Origin: Vreelandella neptunia
GTDB lineage: Bacteria > Pseudomonadota > Gammaproteobacteria > Pseudomonadales > Halomonadaceae
Assembly (NCBI RefSeq): GCF_022489065.1
Contig: NZ_JAKVTW010000001.1
Span: 310,001-374,000, forward strand
Direction of reading: 5' to 3'
Length of the DNA stretch: 64,000 nucleotides
Shown here in pieces: positions 27,133-37,216 of the stretch. The translations under genes were made by a program, and so were the position numbers. Position 1 is the stretch's first letter. Each line of letters opens with the position of its first letter. The notes under the pieces were generated by a model that did no database searches, was not told the DNA's origin, and saw nothing but the letters and a program-made list of their open reading frames with translations.

Positions 27133-28707
27133 ATGAAGACATTATGTATTTCAGGTGCCCAGAGCATCGAATTTGACTATATAAGCGCTTTGCTATTTGG
27201 AGCTGGCATTAAGCAGGCCAAACCTGTGGAGCGTGCAGCCACCATAGGCATGGCAGAATGGCATCACAATACGTTAAGCGCGCTGAAGCAGAAAAAAACA
27301 CCAGGGCGTCTATGGGAGCAATTAGCAGGTGACTTAATATTGGCCAACCTGGACGACCCCCAATGGGGTTGGGCAGATACTAAAGTCCTAGAGGCACTCG
27401 ACTTTTGGGCGCAGCTTGAGCCAAATATCTACTTTCTCCTACTTACATCCGATCCACAAGACTACCTGGCACAGCGTTTATTAAATGACGCCGATGAGGA
27501 AGGCAAGGATGAACAAGCCTACTTACAAGAGTGGCAAACCTTGCATGAGCAATTGTTGGACTTTTATCTAGAGAATGCCGACCGTTGCTTGCTCGTCAAT
27601 GCTGTCCAAGCTGCTGCCAATCCAAAGGCACTCACACAAAAACTCGAAGAACAATGGCACTTTCAGCTAGATAATAGCAAACTATCAAACTTCTCTGGCA
27701 ATGCTGCCCACTCAGCCCCAACTTCTTTAGCGAGCTATATTTCAAACCGGGTTATACGTGAGCATAGTAAGTCAGTTTATCCTTTAAAAGATGAGCTGCT
27801 AGCTGCACAACAGCCTTTAACGGATCTAGAAGGTAATGAAGGTATAGGTAAGAGTTTAAAGGCAACTCCAGTATCGTTACCTACGCTTTTAAGAGATTAC
27901 AAACGGCTCTGTGAGGAAGAGCTAACGGATAATGAGCGCCAAGCGCTTCAGGATCTAAAAAAGGAAAACGCTAAATTATTAAATGAGCTGCAGCAATCCA
28001 ACCAGAACCATATCAAAGCTAAAAAAAATGAAAAAAAGAAAGAAAATGAACTACTTCTCTTCCAGCTTCATCAAGTGCAAGAAGAACTAGAACATTATTT
28101 CCTGCAACATCAGCAAAAAAAAGAAGAAGCAGAACTGCTCAAAAAAGAAAACCGGGAGCTCAAGCAACAATACATGCTCGCTCGTGAGCAGACATCGGCT
28201 CCTCAGGGATTATTTTCACGGAAACGTAAAAAAATTACGCCCGTACTTAAATTCGAAGGCGTACAGCTTCGTCACGAGCAAGTTAATTCTGATTACGAGC
28301 ACCTTTGGATTTCATTACAATCACCAATTTTTGGCAAAAGTCAGGCTGAAAAATGGGATTTCAGAATTTCATGTGCGGGCGTCAAGCCTGGTGAGTTTGG
28401 CAAGCAACCAAAGTTGGAATTACCCGAACAAAATGATCAACTGTTTACAAATTGGTTTGCAGAAAGCGAAAGCGAACATGGGCGAAAGTTAGAGCTACGT
28501 TTTGCTTTACCTAATGCTATGGATACTGGCGTATGGAAGCAGATCAGCTCTAATGACCAGCAGCTAATAAAATCGCTTCTAGAACAGCTGCCAGAAATTA
28601 TCTCAGATCTTAAAAACAAAAAAAATTACATACACCGTAACTGGAGTGACTGGGAAGCATTAGTAGCGAACATGCAACGCATAAGTAAAGAAAAAACTAG
28701 TAAGTAA
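27133..28707 (+). CDS. Degenerate sulfotransferase-like protein with coiled coil
   Basis: 524 residues, not a named family. The N-terminal ~190 residues resemble the fold of bacterial sulfotransferases: GRLWEQLAGDLILANLDDP, then WGWADTKVLEALDFW, where active relatives have a WGWKDPR block, and FLLLTSDPQDYLAQRL, where the 3'-phosphate site (RxP) would be. Key Lys/Arg residues are replaced and no N-terminal P-loop-like PKTAGT is present, so catalysis is doubtful. About 265-350 is a strong charged coiled coil (ENAKLLNELQQSN, KKENELLLFQLHQVQEEL). The last ~150 residues are of unknown fold. It may be a scaffold or pseudo-enzyme. Confidence 0.6.
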   Translation: MKTLCISGAQSIEFDYISALLFGAGIKQAKPVERAATIGMAEWHHNTLSALKQKKTPGRLWEQLAGDLILANLDDPQWGWADTKVLEALDFWAQLEPNIYFLLLTSDPQDYLAQRLLNDADEEGKDEQAYLQEWQTLHEQLLDFYLENADRCLLVNAVQAAANPKALTQKLEEQWHFQLDNSKLSNFSGNAAHSAPTSLASYISNRVIREHSKSVYPLKDELLAAQQPLTDLEGNEGIGKSLKATPVSLPTLLRDYKRLCEEELTDNERQALQDLKKENAKLLNELQQSNQNHIKAKKNEKKKENELLLFQLHQVQEELEHYFLQHQQKKEEAELLKKENRELKQQYMLAREQTSAPQGLFSRKRKKITPVLKFEGVQLRHEQVNSDYEHLWISLQSPIFGKSQAEKWDFRISCAGVKPGEFGKQPKLELPEQNDQLFTNWFAESESEHGRKLELRFALPNAMDTGVWKQISSNDQQLIKSLLEQLPEIISDLKNKKNYIHRNWSDWEALVANMQRISKEKTSK

Positions 28708-28804
28708 AATAAGTAGTGAGAGCCGCATGAGAATTGCCATTTTTTTCCATACTAATAGAGACATAAGGCCTCATCGTGTAAATAACTTCATATAGAGATA
28801 TGAA

Positions 28805-29650
28805 ATGTCTATAAATAATAACTCAAAAATCTATGATATCTTGATTCATATAGGATGCGGAGCTACGCCTAAGATTGAAGAATATCGTGCACTCGCAAAA
28901 CAGATATGGCTAATTGATGCCGACAGCCAAGCTGTCGCTATACTACAAGAAGAAAACCAAACTATCGAAGACGTTAATATCCTCTATGCCCTTGTGGATA
29001 CTGAAAAGCGTACTGGAACCTTTTACCGCTATAGCCTTGGATGGGCTAACAGCTTAACTCCCGTAGATGAATCCATTTTCCGGCTCTATCCTGGTCTAAA
29101 AAGCTTAGAAAATCAGCAACAACTAACTACTCCTATAGACGAGATCATCAAGCAATGTCTACTAAGAGGGCCGAGTGTTAGTTCTATCCTGCTATTGGAC
29201 GTAGGCGAACAGAACGACAATCTGTTGCAAGCTATGGAAGAAAAGGGAGTGGTTGGGCTTTTAGAGCTAGTATTGGTATTACCTGCTCATCGAAGTGTCC
29301 AGCCTGTTAATGTACCTCCAGGTCTTCACATTCGGGCTACAACACCGACGGGATTATCACTTCCCCGTAATACATATGTGCTAAAGCGTCATCCATTGTT
29401 ACAAGAACTACAGCACTATAAAGCACAAGTTAAGAAGTTTAAGAAAACCCTTGAACAAAATCAGGAAAAACTTACGGAGCGTGATAAACAGCTTGCTGAC
29501 TGTATCAAGCAGCGCGACGAAGAAAAACAAAAAGTCAATGTACTAGTAAAAGAACTTGATTTGATCAAGGAACAGGTCGAAAAAAAAATGTATCAGACTG
29601 AAGAACAACTATATTTAATGAAAAAAATTCTCATTGAAGAGAAGGAATAG
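28805..29650 (+). CDS. Rossmann-like (FkbM-type) protein with C-terminal coiled coil
   Basis: 281 residues. The first ~200 look like a reduced methyltransferase-type Rossmann fold: IYDILIHIGCGATPKIEEY, QIWLIDADSQAVAIL, and a late LLDVGEQNDNLLQAM strand/helix. The glycine motif is present only as HIGCGA and no clear SAM acidic loop pair remains, so activity is uncertain. Residues 205-281 are a heptad-rich coiled coil (YKAQVKKFKKTLEQNQEKL). The preceding gene also ends in a coiled coil; the two could interact. The sulfotransferase gene follows 4 bases later. Confidence 0.55.
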   Translation: MSINNNSKIYDILIHIGCGATPKIEEYRALAKQIWLIDADSQAVAILQEENQTIEDVNILYALVDTEKRTGTFYRYSLGWANSLTPVDESIFRLYPGLKSLENQQQLTTPIDEIIKQCLLRGPSVSSILLLDVGEQNDNLLQAMEEKGVVGLLELVLVLPAHRSVQPVNVPPGLHIRATTPTGLSLPRNTYVLKRHPLLQELQHYKAQVKKFKKTLEQNQEKLTERDKQLADCIKQRDEEKQKVNVLVKELDLIKEQVEKKMYQTEEQLYLMKKILIEEKE

Positions 29651-29654
29651 CACG

Positions 29655-30977
29655 GTGGAATGGCAATTTGATAATTTAGAAAGTTGGATGGATCTCGCAA
29701 AAAAAGGTATTGAGGAGCATCCAGAGCGGATTAAATTAGCATTGCTCGCAGCGATTGGAAATATGCAGGTTGGTGAAGAAAATGAAGCAAAGCAATATTT
29801 GCACCTAGCAAAAACCTGGGGAGCGAATGAACAGTTTATTGTTAAAGTGTTGTCTGCTGGAGTGCATGCAAGCTTGGCAGACATAGCACATCTTATTAAC
29901 TATCCAGAAAAAGTAGTAGAACATAGTGAGAGCACGTCTAAATTATTAACGGATAATGAATTATCTTTCATACTTGGCCGATTAGAAGTGAAAGCAGCTT
30001 TTCGTTATATATTGGGCCGAGAGCCCGAAAGTGAAAAAACAATCCAGGCTTATCAATCATTACCTACAACCGATTTGCTAAGAGATAGGCTTCTTATATC
30101 AGATGAGTTTGCATTGAATTTAACAAATGAGTTTATTTCAGGGTTGTTAACAAAAAAAAGAAATAAAAAAATACCTTTCAATGTTGATACGCCACGAGTA
30201 ATTTTTATGCATTTGCCAAAAACAGCGGGTACTTCTATGCACAAAATACTCGGTGATTGCTTTAATAGTGACGAAATTTGTCCTGAACGTTGGAACAATC
30301 TTTGGAATTATACGCTTGTAGAGTTAGCAAGTTATCGCTTATTTTCTGGTCATTTTGATTATGAAGCCTGTCGATGTATACCAGGTGAACACAACAAAAT
30401 ATTTACTATATTACGTTCACCTAAAAAGCGTTTACTTTCTTTGTATTATTTTATGCGTGCTCATAAGAAAGAAGTGGTAGAAAAAGAACACTTCAGGCTT
30501 GCAGAACTTGCGAATGAATATAATGTGGAAGAATTTTTTTCTTTAGAAGAAGTGCGACAACATAGCTCAATCAATAATACGATGGTAAATGCCCTGGCTG
30601 GGACGATAAAGCGTGGTCGTTGGGAACATCAAGAGTCCTGTGAAGAAGTCCTTATAAAATCTAAAATATCAAATGAAGAAAAAGTAAATCTAGCAAAAGT
30701 TAGATTAAAAAATTTAACAGCTTTTGGAATCATGGAATTTTTTGATCAATCTGTAGAACATATTTTTAAATCACTAAATCTGGGTTCAGTCGATAAAGAG
30801 AAAATTGTAATAGAGAATCGATTGGAAGACGTACAGAATGATAATCCTCGCCTAAAGGTAGTTGAGCGTGAGCCTGAGTCAAGTCAGGTTGACGAGTTGA
30901 TTGAAGAACTTACCTCACAGGATAATGAATTATATAATTATGCTGTAAATATTTTTAAAGAGCGTATAGGTCATTAA
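29655..30977 (+). CDS. PAPS-dependent sulfotransferase with N-terminal TPR/DUF4214-like region
   Basis: 440 residues from GTG 29655 (GAAGGA 8 bases upstream); an in-frame TTG at 29634 overlaps the previous gene. Residues 1-70 form helical repeats; then AAFRYILGREPESEKTIQAY...LLISDEFA is a DUF4214-like motif found in surface-glycan enzymes. The sulfotransferase domain starts near residue 175 with the 5'-phosphosulfate loop FMHLPKTAGTSMHKIL; the GHFDYEACR block and the 3'-phosphate motif LRSPKKRLLSLYYF follow. It should transfer sulfate from PAPS to a sugar hydroxyl of the capsule. It is a homologue of the gene at 35409. Confidence 0.85.
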   Translation: MEWQFDNLESWMDLAKKGIEEHPERIKLALLAAIGNMQVGEENEAKQYLHLAKTWGANEQFIVKVLSAGVHASLADIAHLINYPEKVVEHSESTSKLLTDNELSFILGRLEVKAAFRYILGREPESEKTIQAYQSLPTTDLLRDRLLISDEFALNLTNEFISGLLTKKRNKKIPFNVDTPRVIFMHLPKTAGTSMHKILGDCFNSDEICPERWNNLWNYTLVELASYRLFSGHFDYEACRCIPGEHNKIFTILRSPKKRLLSLYYFMRAHKKEVVEKEHFRLAELANEYNVEEFFSLEEVRQHSSINNTMVNALAGTIKRGRWEHQESCEEVLIKSKISNEEKVNLAKVRLKNLTAFGIMEFFDQSVEHIFKSLNLGSVDKEKIVIENRLEDVQNDNPRLKVVEREPESSQVDELIEELTSQDNELYNYAVNIFKERIGH

Positions 30978-31033
30978 GTAATATCAAGCTAAAAGTCAAT
31001 AGTTTATTAAAAATAGTTTGTTTGGAGATGAAG

Positions 31034-31678
31034 ATGGACTTTGCTTCTTTAAGAAGACGTAATAAAAATGTTCTTGTAGAGCATGCGTTTAATTTGTTTG
31101 TAGAACCAAATAATAATATACAATCCAATAAAGAATATTGGGTTGAAAAATTGTTGAAAGGGCATGATGTACTTGACTTTATAGAAGAAATAAAAGCAAG
31201 GCCACAAGTTTTTGAAGATGAAGAAGCAACCATCAATAACATTGCCTCAATGGGCAGCGTTAAGTCAAAATTAGAAAATCCAGTACTTGATGTTGGCTCT
31301 AGTCAAAAAATAAAAGTTGAGTTATACAATAACTCAAATAAAGATTTTTCTACTAGTGCTGCTAACCCTCTTTATCTTGCATACCACTGGTATGAAGAAA
31401 ATGGTAGTGTTTATGAATTTGAAGGGATTAGAACACCAATCAATCAAACGGTTCGAAAAGGAGATTTAGTAGTTATTGAAATAGAAGTAAGAGCTCCTAA
31501 AGAGACAGGAAACTATATTTTCTTACCTACTCTTGTTGTAGAGGGAAAAGCTTGGCTGGAAAATGAGGGGCTTGAGACATTTTCGCAGAAAATAGAAGTC
31601 ATGGCTCCGGTTGGGCCACCCTTAACTAGAAGAGCACTAAATATATATAATTCACTTAAAGATAACGCAGCTGCATAA
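31034..31678 (+). CDS. Beta-sandwich domain protein of the capsule cluster
   Basis: 214 residues from ATG 31034 (GGAG 6 bases upstream). Residues 1-65 are a helical DUF4214-like piece (AFNLFVEPNNNIQSNKEYW). Residues about 75-200 form an Ig-like beta sandwich with a pattern common in glycan-cluster proteins: LYLAYHWYEENGSVYEFEGIR, then RTPI, VRKGDLVVIEIEVRAP, GNYIFLPTLVVEGKAWL. Such domains often appear fused to glycosyltransferases or methyltransferases and are thought to bind sugar chains. There is no catalytic motif. It is probably an accessory to the three-domain glycosyltransferase that starts 15 bases later. Confidence 0.6.
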   Translation: MDFASLRRRNKNVLVEHAFNLFVEPNNNIQSNKEYWVEKLLKGHDVLDFIEEIKARPQVFEDEEATINNIASMGSVKSKLENPVLDVGSSQKIKVELYNNSNKDFSTSAANPLYLAYHWYEENGSVYEFEGIRTPINQTVRKGDLVVIEIEVRAPKETGNYIFLPTLVVEGKAWLENEGLETFSQKIEVMAPVGPPLTRRALNIYNSLKDNAAA

Positions 31679-31693
31679 TTAAAGGATAGAGAA

Positions 31694-34600
31694 ATGCACA
31701 TTGTAATTGACATGCAGGGCGCTCAAGCTGAAAATCGTAGAAGAGGGATCGGGCGCTACAGTGTCGCTCTTGCAAAAGAGTTATCTAAGCAAGCTATAAG
31801 AGAAAATCATAAAGTAAGTATTGTGTTGAATGGTACATTTCAAGATTCTATTGAGAAAATAAAATCGTTATTTAGCAGTATTATTTCTTATAACAATGTG
31901 TTTGTTTGGCAACCAGCTGTGCCATGTGCTCATATCCATGTAGAAAATAACTGGTCGAGAGTCAATTCAGAAAAGTTATACGAGGCTTTTTTAAAAACAT
32001 TAAATCCAGATGTAGTGCTAATTACAAGCCTGTTTGAGGGCCTAAGCCAGAATGCCATTACTAGCATTGGCAAGTTTTGTGATTTACCAACTGCTGTTGT
32101 GCTTTACGACCTAATCCCATACATCCATAGTTCACCATATTTAGATAACCCGTCGGTTGAAAATTGGTACAGAGAGAAAATTGATTTTTTAAAAAAGTCA
32201 GATCATTTGCTTGCCATTTCTGAGTCATCACGTCAGGAAGCTATAAAATATCTTGGCTATTCAAATGAAAGAGTTTCGAATATATCAACTGATGCAGATC
32301 CAGAGTTTTCGATAAAAAAATATACAAACGAAGACAAAGAAGAGCTATTAAGTCGCTATGGTATAACCAAAAAAATAGTTTTATATACGGGGGGAATTGA
32401 TTACAGGAAAAATATTGAAAATTTAATTATTTCGTACAGTAATTTACCTGATGTAATTTTAAGTCAGCATCAGATGGCTATTGTTTGTGCAATATCACCT
32501 AATGATCGTTTGCGGTTACAAACAATTGCGAATGATCATGGCTTATCTAAAGATGCTATTATTTTAACTGATTTTGTGCCAGAAGATGATTTAATAGCGC
32601 TTTATAATTTATGTACTTTATTTGTTTTTCCTTCTTGGCATGAAGGGTTTGGTTTGCCTGTTTTAGAGGCTATGCGATGTGGTGCAGCAGTTATAGGTGC
32701 TAATACATCGAGCATACCTGAAGTTATCGGGTTAGAAGAAGCATTGTTCGATCCAAAGGATAATGATTCAATTACGATTAAAATTCAGCAGGCGCTAACA
32801 GATGTAAATTTTCAAAAACGCCTTCAAATCCATGCAGAGAAACAAGCTAAAAATTTCTCCTGGCATAAAACAGCTAAAGCCAGTCTTGAAGCAATTGAAA
32901 AAAACTTTGGTTCATTAAACCTTGTCACCGATAGTAAGCACTTTATTAAAAAGCCCAAAATGGCTTATATGTCACCCTTACCACCTGAGAGAAGTGGTAT
33001 TAGTGATTATAGTGCTGACTTACTGCCAGAATTATCCAAATATTACGATATTGATGTAGTTGTTCAACAAGATTATATAAGCACAGAGTGGATAGTAAAT
33101 AATTGTAAGGTAGTTACTCCTAATGATTTTTTGAATTCACATAATTTATACGATAGAGTTGTTTATCATTTCGGAAACTCCGAATTTCATGCTTATATGT
33201 TGCCTTTGATTGAAAAAGTACCTGGCATTGTAGTCATGCACGATTTCTTTTTATCTGGATTGATGGCTTATAATGGCGGCTATGCTAATCTGCCTTTTTT
33301 CTATATACAGACATTATATTCTTCTCATGGTTATGCAGCAGTAAAAGCTTATTTTGAGAGTGATGATACAGGTTGGATATATCCATGTAATAAAGATGTT
33401 ATATCAAATTCTAATGGTGTCATTTTTCATTCGCCTTTTTCTTTAAAGCTAACTAAAGAATGGTATGGTGATTTTTCAACAGATAAATCTCAAGTTATAC
33501 CTCTTTTGAGAGTCTCTGCAGATGTCTCCGATCAAAGGAAAATTTCCGCTAAGTTAGAGCTTGGTTTTGCCAAAGATGATTTTTTAATATGCAGTTTTGG
33601 TATGATCGGTAAGCCAAAACTGAATGATCTACTTATTAAAGCGTGGGAAAATTCTTTATTTTCTAAAAACAAAAATTGTTTTTTAGTATTTGTTGGGCAA
33701 AATGAGCCTGCCGAATATGGTTTATGGATTAATGAGTTAATAAAAAATAGTCCCTTTGCTGAAAATATAATAATTACTGGTTGGCTAAGTGAGCAAGATT
33801 TTTCAAAATATTTATTAGCAGCAGATATCGGTGTCCAATTACGTGGTTTAACCCGTGGAGAAACCTCTGCAGCCGTGCTTGATTGTATGAATTATGGTTT
33901 GCCTACCATTGTTAATGCTAATGGAAGTATGGCAGATTTGGATGATGACGCTGTTCTTAAAATTTCTGACAAATTTGAATCCATTGAGCTTGAAACTGCA
34001 CTTGATACTTTATATAAAAATTCTGAGCTTCGCGCTTCACTTTCGAGTAAAGCGAGGCAGAAAGTATTACTAGATCATTCACCCTCGGTATGTGGTCAGT
34101 CATATTATCAAGCTGTTGAAAACTTTTATTCATACAGCGCATCAGTTCATCAAATTATTGATTCGTTAGATAATGATTATCCTTTCGATACCAATCATTT
34201 ACGCAGCTTTGCTTCTGCTATTGATCGATCAATCCCCAAGTTTTATGAACAGAAGCAAATATTAGTAGATATCTCAGAGTTAGTTAATAGAGACTCAAAA
34301 AGTGGCATACAGCGAGTAGTAAAAAATGTACTAAAAGAATGGCTTGTAAAACCCCCTTCCGGTTATCGAGTTGAGCCCATTTATGCTATGCCGGATAAAA
34401 CAGGTTTTTTCTACGCTAGAAACTTCACTTTAGGCTTTCTTGAATATGCAACGCATTTACTTGAAGATGAACCAATCAGTTATAGAGCTGGTGATGTTTT
34501 CGTAGGGCTTGACCTTAACTTTGAAGTTGCACAAGCTCAACAAAATTTTATTCGTAACATGCGAAACTCTGGTGTCTACGTTAGTTATATTGTTTATGAT

Positions 34601-35416
34601 TTATTGCCGATTAAATTTCCAGAGTTTTGGCCCCCTCAATCTAATGTAAAAAAAATCTATCAATCTTGGTTGGAAGTGGTAACTAGCTATGATAGTGCCG
34701 TCTGTATCTCACAGTCAGTAGCTAGTGAGCTGAAAGAATGGATGAATGAACATAGTGTACATCGAGAGACTCCATTAAAAATTAGTTGGTTTCATCTTGG
34801 TTCTGATTTAGAAAATTCAGCCCCCAGTATGGGGTTACCTGAAAATGCTGATAGTGTAATAACTAAGTTAACAAAACATCCTAGTTTTTTAATGGTCGGT
34901 ACACTTGAGCCACGGAAAGGGTATGCTGAGGTGCTTACTGCTTTTGAAAACCTTTGGAAAAAAGGAGAGAAAGTAAATCTTGTTATTGTAGGTAAAAAGG
35001 GCTGGTTGGTTGATAAGTTAATTAATAAGATTAATTCGCACCCAAAATTAAATAAACATCTCTTTTGGATGGAGGGTGTTAGCGATGAATACTTAAATAA
35101 GATCTATAAAAATAGTAATTGCTTGATAGCGGCATCTTACGGTGAAGGCTTTGGTTTGCCTCTTATTGAGGCAGCAAACCATGGGGTGCCAGTTATAGCA
35201 AGAGATATTCCTGTTTTCAGAGAGGTGTCTGAGAGCAACACTCTTTTTTTTAGTGATGAAAAGCCATATAATTTATTAAATGTGCTACATGATTTTTTAG
35301 CTTACCCTACTGCAGCTATTGAAATATCATCTTCTCAAAAGAGCAGGTTAAGCTGGGAGGAAAGTGCAGATAATCTTTTAAATGCTCTAACTGTAGAGAG
35401 GAATATGAATGAGTAA
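31694..35416 (+). CDS. Three-domain GT4 glycosyltransferase (1240 aa)
   Basis: One chain with three GT-B modules. Module 1 (about 1-410): MHIVIDMQGAQAENRRRGIGR, donor motif WHEGFGLPVLEAMRCG. Module 2 (about 415-800): MAYMSPLPPERSGISDYSAD, donor region RGLTRGETSAAVLDCMNYG. Module 3 (about 850-1235): ILVDISELVNRDSKSGIQR, donor motif YGEGFGLPLIEAANHG. Modules 1 and 3 keep both EX7E glutamates; module 2 is more divergent. Multi-module transferases of this kind (the WbdA type) build repeat units of mannan O-antigens and capsules, each module making one linkage. It could therefore form much of the backbone. The reading frame overlaps the next gene by 8 bases. The coding sequence is notably AT-rich. 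Confidence 0.85.
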   Translation: MHIVIDMQGAQAENRRRGIGRYSVALAKELSKQAIRENHKVSIVLNGTFQDSIEKIKSLFSSIISYNNVFVWQPAVPCAHIHVENNWSRVNSEKLYEAFLKTLNPDVVLITSLFEGLSQNAITSIGKFCDLPTAVVLYDLIPYIHSSPYLDNPSVENWYREKIDFLKKSDHLLAISESSRQEAIKYLGYSNERVSNISTDADPEFSIKKYTNEDKEELLSRYGITKKIVLYTGGIDYRKNIENLIISYSNLPDVILSQHQMAIVCAISPNDRLRLQTIANDHGLSKDAIILTDFVPEDDLIALYNLCTLFVFPSWHEGFGLPVLEAMRCGAAVIGANTSSIPEVIGLEEALFDPKDNDSITIKIQQALTDVNFQKRLQIHAEKQAKNFSWHKTAKASLEAIEKNFGSLNLVTDSKHFIKKPKMAYMSPLPPERSGISDYSADLLPELSKYYDIDVVVQQDYISTEWIVNNCKVVTPNDFLNSHNLYDRVVYHFGNSEFHAYMLPLIEKVPGIVVMHDFFLSGLMAYNGGYANLPFFYIQTLYSSHGYAAVKAYFESDDTGWIYPCNKDVISNSNGVIFHSPFSLKLTKEWYGDFSTDKSQVIPLLRVSADVSDQRKISAKLELGFAKDDFLICSFGMIGKPKLNDLLIKAWENSLFSKNKNCFLVFVGQNEPAEYGLWINELIKNSPFAENIIITGWLSEQDFSKYLLAADIGVQLRGLTRGETSAAVLDCMNYGLPTIVNANGSMADLDDDAVLKISDKFESIELETALDTLYKNSELRASLSSKARQKVLLDHSPSVCGQSYYQAVENFYSYSASVHQIIDSLDNDYPFDTNHLRSFASAIDRSIPKFYEQKQILVDISELVNRDSKSGIQRVVKNVLKEWLVKPPSGYRVEPIYAMPDKTGFFYARNFTLGFLEYATHLLEDEPISYRAGDVFVGLDLNFEVAQAQQNFIRNMRNSGVYVSYIVYDLLPIKFPEFWPPQSNVKKIYQSWLEVVTSYDSAVCISQSVASELKEWMNEHSVHRETPLKISWFHLGSDLENSAPSMGLPENADSVITKLTKHPSFLMVGTLEPRKGYAEVLTAFENLWKKGEKVNLVIVGKKGWLVDKLINKINSHPKLNKHLFWMEGVSDEYLNKIYKNSNCLIAASYGEGFGLPLIEAANHGVPVIARDIPVFREVSESNTLFFSDEKPYNLLNVLHDFLAYPTAAIEISSSQKSRLSWEESADNLLNALTVERNMNE

Positions 35417-36137
35417 AATTGTTTTTTTGCATATACCTAAAACAGGTGGTACTTCTGTACATGATTTTCTTGTAAATCAATTTGATCGCCAAGACGTACT
35501 GCCAGATAGATTTAATACGCTTAGAGAACACTCGGAAGAGCACCTTGATAATTACAAGTATTTTTCTGGGCACTATGATTTTAATGGTGTTAAAAGAATA
35601 CCTGGCGATAAAAAAATATTTACTTTTATGCGTGACCCTAAAGAACGCATTTTGTCTCTTTATTACTTTTGGAAATCACATACAAATGAACATATTGAAA
35701 AGCATAACTTACAAGGACCAAGACTTGCCAAAAAAATGAATTTGTTAGATTTTCTATGCTATAAGGAAAATGGCATACCAGCTAATATAGATAACTCTAT
35801 CGCAAGAGTTTTTTTAGGAGAGATGTATTGTGGTCCAAATCAGTCTTTTCTTTATCCAGAAGAACAAGTTTTGGATATAGCAAAGTCTAATATTGATGAT
35901 CTTTTTTGTATTGGTTTTATGGACGATTATGAAAAAAGCTATAAGGAAGTTATTAAGAAATTAGGTTTCAATTCTCCATCAGTGATTCCACATTCTCGCA
36001 AAGAGAATGATAAAAATGATCCTAGTCGTGAATTCGTTAAAAAGGAACCTTTAACCGAGGAAATTAATGAAGAGTTAAATCGGTTAGTTAGGTTTGATCA
36101 AAAAATATATGAATACTGTAAAGAAAAATTTTCTTAA
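35409..36137 (+). CDS. PAPS-dependent sulfotransferase
   Basis: 242 residues, a compact Sulfotransfer_2-type enzyme. The 5'-phosphosulfate loop FLHIPKTGGTSVHDFL is at the N-terminus, GHYDFNGVKRIPG and the 3'-phosphate motif FMRDPKERILSLYYFW are at about residues 55-90, and DNSIARVFLGE is near the middle. It lacks the N-terminal extension of the related gene at 29655, and the two share clear patterns (DFN/DYE, RILSLYYF / RLLSLYYF). It is translationally coupled to the three-domain glycosyltransferase, which suggests it sulfates the polymer that enzyme makes. Confidence 0.88.
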   Translation: MSKIVFLHIPKTGGTSVHDFLVNQFDRQDVLPDRFNTLREHSEEHLDNYKYFSGHYDFNGVKRIPGDKKIFTFMRDPKERILSLYYFWKSHTNEHIEKHNLQGPRLAKKMNLLDFLCYKENGIPANIDNSIARVFLGEMYCGPNQSFLYPEEQVLDIAKSNIDDLFCIGFMDDYEKSYKEVIKKLGFNSPSVIPHSRKENDKNDPSREFVKKEPLTEEINEELNRLVRFDQKIYEYCKEKFS

Positions 36138-37187
<1,050 letters not shown>

Positions 37188-37216
37188 TTGACCCTTTAAA
37201 CACAGGAGCCACACCT

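Noticed and set aside
28727-28795. 22-residue open frame (MRIAIFFHTNRD...) between two capsule genes
   Set aside because: It has no ribosome site and is too short to judge; it might be a remnant of a lost gene's start, but the sequence does not support calling it.
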